Under the pieces are notes generated by a model, which saw only the letters and a program-made list of their open reading frames with translations, was not told the DNA's origin and did not search any database. The position numbers and the translations under genes are program-made. Shown piece by piece: positions 1-8,535 of a stretch of 33,065 bases of DNA. Source of the stretch: a bacterium (GTDB lineage: Bacteria > Bdellovibrionota_B > Oligoflexia > Oligoflexales > CAIYRB01); the NCBI GenBank assembly GCA_900299215.1, contig OMIY01000328.1, positions 1-33,065 of the forward strand, in the 5' to 3' direction. The first letter of the stretch is position 1. Every line of letters begins with the position of its first letter.

Positions 1-223
1 CCATTAGTAGACACATGGCCTCTTACTTGGGGCTTCTTGCGCGCTACTTCTGCAATTCGAAAAGTGAGGCTTCAGAATCTACTTTAGACTTCCTTGCTGG
101 AGCTTGCCTCGGGATGCCTCAAAACATGGGGACACCCCTAACATTTTTGCGATCAAGGGGTAGTCGCCGCATCGATCATTATGCTAGTGATCGATGGAAC
201 CATTTACTGAATGTTGAGCGGAC

Positions 224-1099
224 ATGAGTATCGGCCACCAAGGATATATAGAAAAGTTGATGTCGCAGATCGAGTCCATGGGCAACGCCCTCTGCGTCGG
301 CTGTGATCCCGATCTGACTGAGTCACCTGCGTTCGCGCAAGGGTGGTTCGAGCGTTATGGGCCTGTCTCGTTTCTTGAAAATTTTAGTTATGCAATGATT
401 GAGACAGCTGCCGGGAAAGTTCCCGCAATCAAATTTCAGAGTGCTTTTTATGAGGCCTGGGGTCCTGAGGGTTTTCGTGTCCTTCAATCAGCGATCCGAT
501 TGGCGAAGGCAAATAGGCTAGTCACAATTCTAGACGCCAAAAGAGGCGACATATCTTCAACAATGCGTGCTTATGGCGAGATGGCATTCGGTCAAATGAA
601 CGCCGATGCTCTTACAGTTACGCCCTATATGGGTACCGATACTGTGGACCCGTTAGAGTCGTGGTTAGTACGTGGTTATGGAGTGTATTTGGTCTGGGTC
701 AGTTCGAACCCTGCAGGCGCAACACTCCAGGATTGTCGCGTGAATAATAACGGTGAGTTGCTCTCTTCACACATTTATAGAGAATTTGCCCAGTTTTTTG
801 ATAAGAGGAAAATTAGCGACTCCCTAGGGCTTGTTCTGGGAGCCACTCGCGTCGAAAGTATTGAACCGAATGTGAGAGCTCAAATCAAAAACAATGCTCT
901 ATTAATGCCAGGTGTCGGAGCCCAAGGCGGGATCGTCACCGACGAGATCAGGAATCTGATCAGGTCCAAGCGTACCTTAATACCACAATCGCGTCAGCTG
1001 AGTAGAGGCTCCGACAATCTCCGAGATTGGAATGGTATGCGAGACCATTTGGAGCGAAATATCTCAATAGCTGCCAGCGACCTTAAGGTGCCAAATTAG
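224..1099 (+). CDS. pyrF: Orotidine 5'-phosphate decarboxylase, type 2 family
   Basis: 291 aa ORF; CVGCDPD near the N-terminus, KFQSAFYE, the catalytic LDAKRGDI motif and VTPYMGTD, characteristic of type 2 PyrF. Confidence 0.93.
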   Translation: MSIGHQGYIEKLMSQIESMGNALCVGCDPDLTESPAFAQGWFERYGPVSFLENFSYAMIETAAGKVPAIKFQSAFYEAWGPEGFRVLQSAIRLAKANRLVTILDAKRGDISSTMRAYGEMAFGQMNADALTVTPYMGTDTVDPLESWLVRGYGVYLVWVSSNPAGATLQDCRVNNNGELLSSHIYREFAQFFDKRKISDSLGLVLGATRVESIEPNVRAQIKNNALLMPGVGAQGGIVTDEIRNLIRSKRTLIPQSRQLSRGSDNLRDWNGMRDHLERNISIAASDLKVPN

Positions 1100-2070
1100 A
1101 CAGCAGGTGTAATCCCACTCAAGAGTTTCGAAGCAATATCTATCCAACCAACGTCGTGAAGACGTCGCAGAACTCTTGGAAGCGTGCGCAATAAGTCGGA
1201 TTGCACCGACATTTGCCCCCAATTTACTTGGTTTAGCAAAGTTACTGCATCAGCCTTTCTCCCAGTACGGCAGGCAAGTCCAAGTAAGGTAAAAACTACT
1301 GTTGGGTTTGATCCATACGCCGCCAAAAGTTTATTTGTGCCGTCTGCGGCTTCTTCAGCTAGAGATACCCCGGCGTTTGATTCAAGTGCAATCATTGCCA
1401 TATATAGGCTAACTTCAAGATTATTGGGCGAAATTTGCTTACATTTACGCAATGCCGCAAAGGCCTTCTCAGGATCACCGCCAACATGATGGGCCTTGGC
1501 AAGCTGAAACCATCCCAGAGGCTCGTTTGCCGCCAACTGAGTCGCAACGTCCAAAACCTCAACAGCCTCTGTCTGTCTGCCCAGCTCTAATAAGGCCTGC
1601 CCCTGAAGGGTGTAAATTGGTGCATATGGTTGATCAACTTTCTCGCACTCCCCAACACATTGCTCTAGCCTACCGATATTAAGTGCCGTCCACGCAGCGA
1701 AAAAGCGGAAAACGACTAATCTAGTCGACTCGGCGCCCGCTTTCATCGCATCAAAAAACAAATCGCCTTGATCTCGAAGTATCGCTTGCTCTGCGATCAA
1801 GCCAATCAGCTCCATGATTTGAGTTCCGCAAGTCTCGGCCAATGCCTCCGCCGTCAAAAAATCTTCAAGTGGGTGCTGTGATCTCTGTAAGAACAATCGA
1901 AAAGCATCCAACCAACGCCTGACTCCAACCGTGTCGATCGTGTCAAGGGCATCGCATAGCCGAAAAAGCAGAAAATCAGACGCGCAAGAGAGATCAGGTG
2001 AACTCTGTGACCATTGCTCGAACCATTTGCGAAGTTGAGGGTAGTCTGCCAACTGGGGGATAATTTGCAC
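1096..2070 (-). CDS. TPR-repeat protein
   Basis: 324 aa; TPR-like helices (APIYTLQGQALLELGRQTEAVEVLDVATQLAANEPLGWFQLAKAHHVGGDPEKAFAALRKCKQISPNN). Confidence 0.7.
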   Translation of the reverse strand: MQIIPQLADYPQLRKWFEQWSQSSPDLSCASDFLLFRLCDALDTIDTVGVRRWLDAFRLFLQRSQHPLEDFLTAEALAETCGTQIMELIGLIAEQAILRDQGDLFFDAMKAGAESTRLVVFRFFAAWTALNIGRLEQCVGECEKVDQPYAPIYTLQGQALLELGRQTEAVEVLDVATQLAANEPLGWFQLAKAHHVGGDPEKAFAALRKCKQISPNNLEVSLYMAMIALESNAGVSLAEEAADGTNKLLAAYGSNPTVVFTLLGLACRTGRKADAVTLLNQVNWGQMSVQSDLLRTLPRVLRRLHDVGWIDIASKLLSGITPAV

Positions 2071-2140
2071 AGGGTCTCCGTTGCCAAGTGGCGAGCTAAA
2101 GTTATCTCAATTAGTCTATCATGACGATCCATAGCTCCGG

Positions 2141-3589
2141 TTGCGCCGTGTCCGCGTTGGTATCTTGTCTTCGACCCGATTTGAGCGTATTCCGTCTCAT
2201 ATGATGGCATTTTGGCTCATGTGCATTGCAATCGGGGCTCAATTGGCTCGATCTCGCTTCTTGGAAGCCTATTTGGGACTTTACCGAGGAGGATTTGTGA
2301 TGTCACTCCTTGCCTTGGTCTTAGGCAAGAGTCTCATACCGTCAATGCGAGGAAACAAAATCATACCTAGGTATGCCCTACTCGTTTGCCTCAGTTTCAT
2401 TTGGACAAGTTATACAAATGCACCGCCGTTAGAGCCAGCTGACATAGAACAATCCTCAAATATCACCGTCAAATCTGCGATCTCTGCCGGCAGAGGCACT
2501 GTGATCTTAAAAACACCAAAGGCGTACTATCAATCATACGGATCTCGTGAGTGGGGCGCTTCTGGTGAGATAATTTGGAAAAATCAGCCCTCGCTTTTTA
2601 GTCGCCAGCGTTCCTATTTTATTAGTAGTGCCGCAAGGCAACAGAAAGCATCACCGATCTCCTATGCTCGTTTTTTTAAATCTTGGTTCACAAACCAGTC
2701 AAAAAATCTTGGTGGGAGACAAATGCGTTGGTTAAACGCAATTATTTTAGGTGACCTAGATCAACTGCCATATGACATCCGCAATGCCGTCCAAAGGAGC
2801 GGGCTTCATCATCTTCTTGTAGTGAGTGGTTTACATTTGACGATGATAAGTTTTCTCTTTAGCGCCTCGATTGGATTAATCCCAACCCTTGGCTACGCTC
2901 TCAGGCTAATCCCAGCCTCGATCTGGTTGGAAGTTCAGTCATTGCTCCGAATGGGCAGCGCATCTGCTGTACTAGCCTATTTTATAATTGTTGAATGCCC
3001 GCCAAATGCTGAAAGAGCACTAATCTCGACTGTTACATTTTGCATTTCTAAGATCTTTTTAGGATCGCTACCTTTGCTTAAACAGCTTCAAATTATGCTT
3101 GTGATACAGTCACTCGCCTTTCCGATCGGATTCGTGGGCGAAGCAAACGTACTTGGATGGGGTGCTTATCTTTTACTGTCTCATGCAAGACTGAAATATG
3201 GATCCCAAAATACTCAGTTCTGGCTTCCTCTTATAGCCACCCAGTTACACCTTTGCATACTGGGATCCGCGGTTTTTGGCGAATTAAACCTTTTACCAAT
3301 AATATTTATGCCTGCATTGATGCCAGTTTTAACGTTGCTCATGTCATTCACAACACTCTCACTTGCTCTACCCGAATGGCTCGAACCCAGGGTTGCTTTA
3401 AGCCACCTACATATGTCTATGCAATGGTTACTTTTCATGCTGCAAGCTTCAGTGGAGCATCTGCCTTGGCTTAGCAATAGCTCTGAAAATTTGCCTAAAT
3501 GGTTTCAGCCCTTGGCTTTGACGGCAGCAGCAATTTTACTTTTAAACGCCGTTAAGAACATAAAAATAAGGCAACATCTTAGTCTGTAG
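2141..3589 (+). CDS. ComEC/Rec2-family competence-domain membrane protein; no C-terminal metallo-beta-lactamase domain visible (start may be 2201)
   Basis: Hydrophobic polytopic protein with the ComEC signature AIILGDLDQLPYDIRNAVQRSGLHHLLVVSGLHLTMI; ends after the membrane region. Confidence 0.82.
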   Translation: MRRVRVGILSSTRFERIPSHMMAFWLMCIAIGAQLARSRFLEAYLGLYRGGFVMSLLALVLGKSLIPSMRGNKIIPRYALLVCLSFIWTSYTNAPPLEPADIEQSSNITVKSAISAGRGTVILKTPKAYYQSYGSREWGASGEIIWKNQPSLFSRQRSYFISSAARQQKASPISYARFFKSWFTNQSKNLGGRQMRWLNAIILGDLDQLPYDIRNAVQRSGLHHLLVVSGLHLTMISFLFSASIGLIPTLGYALRLIPASIWLEVQSLLRMGSASAVLAYFIIVECPPNAERALISTVTFCISKIFLGSLPLLKQLQIMLVIQSLAFPIGFVGEANVLGWGAYLLLSHARLKYGSQNTQFWLPLIATQLHLCILGSAVFGELNLLPIIFMPALMPVLTLLMSFTTLSLALPEWLEPRVALSHLHMSMQWLLFMLQASVEHLPWLSNSSENLPKWFQPLALTAAAILLLNAVKNIKIRQHLSL

Positions 3590-3591
3590 TG

Positions 3592-4701
3592 TTAAGCCGC
3601 ATTCTCTGCCTGTTCGTTTACGCTGGGCAAAGAGCCAGTATCTTTGTCAGTTTCCCTTTGTTTCTGACCCAGATAGGCACTAGCTCCGGCAACTACCAAG
3701 CAGAACAGTGAAACCAGCAGAAATGCTTTATGCCATGCAATTCCAGCAACGAGAAAGATCACCGAGGCCACCGAGCAAACAATTGCGTTAATGCTTATCT
3801 TGTCGCTCTGCTTAATTGGAAGTTCTCCTAAAAGAACGCCGGTATTATAGCCCTCGAGTAAAACATTTTTTTCTTTTGGTTTATAGAAATGCCTTAGGAC
3901 AGTCTGCGGTCTGTACACATACGTAGCATGCCAAAAGGGTAAATGAAGTAGTTGAACTCCCGCAATTTCAACCTCACTTCTGACATCAGTAAGGTAGTCG
4001 CAGTTCATTTTCGCTAACTCTAGATGATACTGTTCCACATGATTTTTGGCGCGGCGCATCGCCTCTTCCTCGCCGACTTGAACGCCAACTACAGCGAGGC
4101 CGTTGCTAAATGTGAAGTTAAACACTTCTCTTGATTCGTAGGCGGTTTTTTCACTACGAGCTTCCTGGAGTTGACCGCGGGAGAAGGTCGAGTCCAGTGG
4201 GAAGCCATCCCAACTGACCTCTACTTTCTCTTTGGGTTCGTGCAGTCGGGTCAAGCCCCAAGATTCACAAATATTATGGCGCCCAGATACGGCCCATCGA
4301 TAGCTCCTTTTGAATTGCCCCCTCTCGATTAGATAGTCGCTACCATGGGATCCATCAACTCGGCGTTTATGCTGCCTTTGGACAAGCCCTTTCCATTGCG
4401 TATGAACCTCTACAGACACCACCCAGTAAGGGACGCTCAAACCGTTGATATTAGTGACAAAATACTCGGCATCAACAAGATCCTGGCGATGATTGAGTCG
4501 TTTAAGCCATTCAACGACTAAGCCCTTTACCTGCACTGGATTCGCGGTGTTAGCGACGATGAAGTGATCGTTATATATTTCCTTGTGCCCGCTTTCTCGA
4601 TCGAGACTGAAAGTCGCTGAGCACAAAGGGCATATAAGGAGGTGATCAGTGACATCGTAAAACGAGGGGGAATTACAACCGGGGCACGCTAACTCGTACA
4701 T
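3592..4701 (-). CDS. Zinc-ribbon protein with C-terminal transmembrane helices
   Basis: N-terminal CPGCNSPSFYDVTDHLLICPLC (two CxxC pairs); C-terminal hydrophobic stretch INAIVCSVASVIFLVAGIAWHKAFLLVSLFCLVVAGASAYLG. Confidence 0.6.
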   Translation of the reverse strand: MYELACPGCNSPSFYDVTDHLLICPLCSATFSLDRESGHKEIYNDHFIVANTANPVQVKGLVVEWLKRLNHRQDLVDAEYFVTNINGLSVPYWVVSVEVHTQWKGLVQRQHKRRVDGSHGSDYLIERGQFKRSYRWAVSGRHNICESWGLTRLHEPKEKVEVSWDGFPLDSTFSRGQLQEARSEKTAYESREVFNFTFSNGLAVVGVQVGEEEAMRRAKNHVEQYHLELAKMNCDYLTDVRSEVEIAGVQLLHLPFWHATYVYRPQTVLRHFYKPKEKNVLLEGYNTGVLLGELPIKQSDKISINAIVCSVASVIFLVAGIAWHKAFLLVSLFCLVVAGASAYLGQKQRETDKDTGSLPSVNEQAENAA

Positions 4702-4740
4702 CTATTGGCACCTCCTAGTTTTATGGTATCACGGTAACCC

Positions 4741-4768
4741 TTGACAGTGGGCGCGCTAGCCTTACTTT
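4741..4768 (+). promoter_or_regulatory. Candidate sigma70-type promoter upstream of dnaK
   Basis: Perfect TTGACA at 4741-4746, 16-nt spacer, weak -10 TACTTT at 4763-4768; about 70 nt upstream of the dnaK ATG. Confidence 0.4.
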
Positions 4769-4835
4769 ATGGCAAGGCGCCTAGAGTGCCCCTAAATCAG
4801 AAAATGTCACAATATTTGGATTGATAGGAGAGATC

Positions 4836-6740
4836 ATGGGCAAGATCATTGGCATCGACCTGGGAACCACCAACTCGGTGGTAGCAATTATGGAAGGTAA
4901 CCAGCCCAAGGTTATCGCTAATGCGGAAGGCCACAGAACCACTCCCAGCGTCATTGGATTTACGAAGGATGGTGAAATTTTGGTTGGCGCAGCTGCGCGT
5001 CGTCAAGCGGTAACCAACCCAACTCGCACGATTTTTTCGGCAAAGCGCTTCATCGGATGCAACTTTGATGAGCGCTCTGACGAAGCTGCAAAAATGCCGT
5101 TTAAAGTTGTTAAAGGTAAAAACGGGATGGCTGTCATCGAAATCGATGGCAAGCAGTACACTCCGCAAGAGATCAGCGCCAAGGTGCTCGGAAAGCTAAA
5201 GCAAGCTGCCGAAGATTACCTCGGTGAAAAGGTCACTGAGGCTGTTATTACCGTTCCAGCCTACTTCAACGACAGCCAACGTCAAGCCACCAAAGACGCC
5301 GGTAAAATCGCTGGCCTAGATGTTAAGCGGATCGTTGCTGAGCCGACAGCAGCTGCACTAGCATACGGTCTGGACAAGAAGAAAAGTGAGAAGATCGCGG
5401 TATACGACTTTGGTGGCGGTACTTTTGATATTTCAATTCTTGAAGTAGGCGACAATGTCGTTGAGGTACTCGCTACCAATGGTGACACTCACCTTGGTGG
5501 TGACAACATTGATGAGCTTTTGATCGACTGGTTGGTCAAGAAGTTCAAAGGTGACACTGGGATGGATGTATCGAAGGACCCAATGGCTATGCAGCGCCTG
5601 AAAGAGGCTGCTGAAAAGGCCAAGATTGAGTTGTCCTCGGCTCAGAGCACAGAGGTGAACTTGCCGTTCTTGACGGCAGATCAGACTGGTCCGAAGCATC
5701 TGAATGTAAACCTAAATCGTTCAGAATTCGAAAAGATGATCCACGACATTATCGAGAAGACAATTGTCCCATGCCAGCGAGTCATGCAGGATTCTGGGCT
5801 TAATATCAATGAAATCAACGAGGTACTCCTTGTTGGTGGTTCCACCCGCATTCCGCTTGTGCAAAAAAGAGTGAAAGAGTTCTTTGGTAAAGAACCCAAC
5901 AAATCGGTAAACCCCGATGAGGTCGTTGCCGTAGGTGCAGCAGTTCAGGCGGGCATCCTTGGTGGTGAAGTCAAAGACGTACTTCTGCTTGACGTAACTC
6001 CACTTTCACTCGGTATTGAGACCTTAGGTGGCGTCATGACCAAGTTGATTGAGCGCAACACGACGATTCCGACGCGCAAAAGTCAGGTGTTCTCGACGGC
6101 TGCTGACAACCAAAGCTCGGTGCAAATTAATGTGCTGCAGGGTGAACGTGAAATGGCTAAGGGTAACCGTGGTCTAGCGGTATTTAGTCTGGACAATATT
6201 CCCCCAGCTCCACGCGGTGTGCCACAAATCGAAGTTACCTTTGATATTGACGCTAACGGTATCGTTTCAGTTTTCGCGAAAGACCTGGGCACTGGTCGCG
6301 AGCAGAAAGTCACTATTCAAGCTTCAACACGTCTCAGCGAAGATGAGATCAAGAATATGGTGCGTGACGCCGAAACTCATGCAGATGAGGACCGGAAGCG
6401 CCGCGAAACCGTTGAAGCTCGCAATGGCCTCGACTCGTTGATCTTCCAATGCGAAAAAATGCTCAATGAGAATGGCGATAAAGTGCCAGCGGCCGTGAAG
6501 TCCGACATTGAGTCCGCGGTAGCCTTGGCGAAAACCAAACTAGACAGCGAAGATAAAGAGGCTCTAACCAGTGCCCGCGAGGAACTTGAAAAACGTTTCC
6601 ACAAGCTCGCTGAGGAGATGTACAAGACTACTGGAGCTGGAGCCGCTCCAGGCGCCGAAGGTGCTAATGGGTCATCTGGTAGTAAAGCCAGTAAAGATGA
6701 CGTAGTTGACGCAGAATACGAAGAAGGCTCACCAAGCTAA
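4836..6740 (+). CDS. dnaK: Chaperone protein DnaK (Hsp70)
   Basis: [38 protein letters not shown] start; [16 protein letters not shown]-terminal [13 protein letters not shown] track begins at 4821 (TTG), but ATG at 4836 is preceded by AGGAG. Confidence 0.98.
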   Translation: MGKIIGIDLGTTNSVVAIMEGNQPKVIANAEGHRTTPSVIGFTKDGEILVGAAARRQAVTNPTRTIFSAKRFIGCNFDERSDEAAKMPFKVVKGKNGMAVIEIDGKQYTPQEISAKVLGKLKQAAEDYLGEKVTEAVITVPAYFNDSQRQATKDAGKIAGLDVKRIVAEPTAAALAYGLDKKKSEKIAVYDFGGGTFDISILEVGDNVVEVLATNGDTHLGGDNIDELLIDWLVKKFKGDTGMDVSKDPMAMQRLKEAAEKAKIELSSAQSTEVNLPFLTADQTGPKHLNVNLNRSEFEKMIHDIIEKTIVPCQRVMQDSGLNINEINEVLLVGGSTRIPLVQKRVKEFFGKEPNKSVNPDEVVAVGAAVQAGILGGEVKDVLLLDVTPLSLGIETLGGVMTKLIERNTTIPTRKSQVFSTAADNQSSVQINVLQGEREMAKGNRGLAVFSLDNIPPAPRGVPQIEVTFDIDANGIVSVFAKDLGTGREQKVTIQASTRLSEDEIKNMVRDAETHADEDRKRRETVEARNGLDSLIFQCEKMLNENGDKVPAAVKSDIESAVALAKTKLDSEDKEALTSAREELEKRFHKLAEEMYKTTGAGAAPGAEGANGSSGSKASKDDVVDAEYEEGSPS

Positions 6741-6759
6741 ATTCTTTGATTTTGGAGCC

Positions 6760-8001
6760 TTACGGCTCCAAGTCGGAAGCCTCGCTGATTGGCAATCCCA
6801 ACAGCGAGGTTATTTTTTGGTCTGGCACATCTTGAACTTGCCGAAGCTTGCGAGTAATCACTCGACTCCGACTATGAACAGTCTCGATAACATTTCCTGC
6901 CTCTTGCAGCTTTTTTTCGACTTTTTTTAAGACATCGTCGAACTTGATAAACTCTGCCTTAACAGCAGCTAGCAGCTCCCACACCTCACTTGACCGTTTT
7001 TGAATTGCCAAACTCCTAAAGCCCATTTGCAGACTATTGAGTAAAGCAGCTAGCGTGGTAGGACCTGCTATGATCACCCTATACTCTCTTTGAATCAAAT
7101 CGACTAAACCCGTCCGGCGAGCGACTTCGGCAAAGAGACCCTCTGTTGGCAAATATAAGACCCCGAAATCAGTTGTAGCAGGCGGATCTATGTATTTATC
7201 GGCAATATCCTTAGCTGAAGTTTTTATAAAAGTCTCAAGTTGCTTGAATGCCACTTCGGCTGCCGTAACATCAGCATGCTCTTGGGCTTCCACTAGGCGA
7301 TGGTAGCTTTCTAAGGGGAACTTGGCATCGATTGGTAACCAAACACACCCGTTGCCGGCATCTCGGCCTGGCATTTTTATTGCGAATTCCACTCTTCCGT
7401 TGCTGTTGGCCTTGGTTTGGACATTTGCACTGTACTGCTCAGAAGTCAGTATCTGGTCAAGAAGGCTGCCAAGCATAACCTCTCCCCAGATTCCTCGAGC
7501 CTTAACGTTTACGATGACCTTCTTAAGATCGCCAACACCAGTTGCTAGCGATTGCATCTCACCAAGTCCCTTGTGCACTTGTTCTAGGCGCTCGCTTACA
7601 AGCTTGAAGGATGCACCCAAGCGACGCTCCAAAGTACCCTCAAGTTTTTCTGCGACTGTGACTCTCATGTCTTCAAGTCGCTGGTTGCTCTCGGAGCGCA
7701 ATTGCCCAAGCTGTCGATCTAAAGAAGCCCTTAGCTCGGCAAAATTACTTGCGAGTTCCTGTCGGTTCTTCTGCGCATAGATATGAAGTTGTTGATGCAG
7801 AGTCTCTACCTTGGAGCTTAGCTCAAGACGCAGCTCCCTAGCACCTTCTGAGGCCTCTCGACGCGATTGTCCCAGTTCTTGAGTTAGGCTCAATCCTGGA
7901 CGATTTATGGCTCTGGCCACTAGAAGTAATAGCGAACCAATGCTTGCCAAACAGGTCAATGCTATTAAAACCACAATGAGCACCGGCAAATTGCCCAGCA
8001 T
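6760..8001 (-). CDS. rmuC: DNA recombination protein RmuC
   Basis: 413 aa; N-terminal TM helix, coiled coil, then RGIWGEVMLGSLLDQILTSEQY, LPIDAKFPLESYHRL, GPTTLAALLNSLQMGFR motifs of RmuC. Confidence 0.93.
   Translation of the reverse strand: MLGNLPVLIVVLIALTCLASIGSLLLLVARAINRPGLSLTQELGQSRREASEGARELRLELSSKVETLHQQLHIYAQKNRQELASNFAELRASLDRQLGQLRSESNQRLEDMRVTVAEKLEGTLERRLGASFKLVSERLEQVHKGLGEMQSLATGVGDLKKVIVNVKARGIWGEVMLGSLLDQILTSEQYSANVQTKANSNGRVEFAIKMPGRDAGNGCVWLPIDAKFPLESYHRLVEAQEHADVTAAEVAFKQLETFIKTSAKDIADKYIDPPATTDFGVLYLPTEGLFAEVARRTGLVDLIQREYRVIIAGPTTLAALLNSLQMGFRSLAIQKRSSEVWELLAAVKAEFIKFDDVLKKVEKKLQEAGNVIETVHSRSRVITRKLRQVQDVPDQKITSLLGLPISEASDLEP
6778..6818 (+). terminator. Candidate rho-independent terminator of dnaK
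   Basis: CCTCGCTG (6780-6787) pairs with CAGCGAGG (6802-6809), followed by TTATTTTTT; lies within the 3' end of convergent rmuC. Confidence 0.7.
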
Positions 8002-8036
8002 CTTTTAACCTCAGCAAAAAATTTTACATTTGAAGA

Positions 8037-8456
8037 CTACAACTTGAGATAAGCCATAGCCACTTGCAATTCGGCCCAAGCCTGACGCTTTAACAGTGGG
8101 TCTGTTAATAACTCTCGGGGATGGTAGGTTATGAGCATGCTGGTTTGAGAGGTCTCATGTATAAACACCTTGCCCGATTCACTTCTATTTAATTTCAGAC
8201 TGTTAGCCGCTTCCTGGCCAAGGATGATCACAAGCTCAGCAGTTTGAAAATCAGAGAAGCTGCTAGTATGGACCACTTTGGTTACGTCCGCGCTCAGACG
8301 CATAGCCTGCGACATCTTCCCAAGAAGTTGTCCTTCGTCTTCATTTAGCGGACTGTCCGTCAACCAGACCAGAAGTGGCTTAGCACTCCTTATTGTCGGG
8401 TGCCTTAGACCTCTTTCAATTTGCCAAATTATTTGGGCGTACATTGACTCGTTCAT
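8037..8456 (-). CDS. Small uracil-DNA-glycosylase-superfamily-like protein (family 4/5-like C-terminal motif; degenerate)
   Basis: 139 aa; LVIILGQEAANSL and MLITYHPRELLTDPLLKRQAWAELQVAM resemble the C-terminal HP(S/A)xLLR..xxK motif of UDG superfamily proteins; no Cys ligands present. Confidence 0.6.
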   Translation of the reverse strand: MNESMYAQIIWQIERGLRHPTIRSAKPLLVWLTDSPLNEDEGQLLGKMSQAMRLSADVTKVVHTSSFSDFQTAELVIILGQEAANSLKLNRSESGKVFIHETSQTSMLITYHPRELLTDPLLKRQAWAELQVAMAYLKL

Positions 8457-8535
8457 GACCCATGATTTACTCGACCTCTAATCGATAGGCTAGACCTTCT
8501 TGGAAACTCGAGGTTGTCATCGCAAATTCTTTGCC

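Noticed and set aside
15-227. 70-aa ORF overlapping the pyrF start
   Set aside because: No recognisable motif or domain, atypical composition; probably non-coding upstream region.
4769-4835. CIRCE element or sigma32 promoter upstream of dnaK
   Set aside because: No TTAGCACTC-N9-GAGTGCTAA and no convincing sigma32 -35/-10 pair; GAGTGCC at about 4784 is only a partial resemblance.
7322-7780. 152-aa plus-strand ORF antisense to rmuC
   Set aside because: Ser/Leu/Arg-rich translation typical of the antisense of a real gene; rmuC is clearly coding on the other strand.
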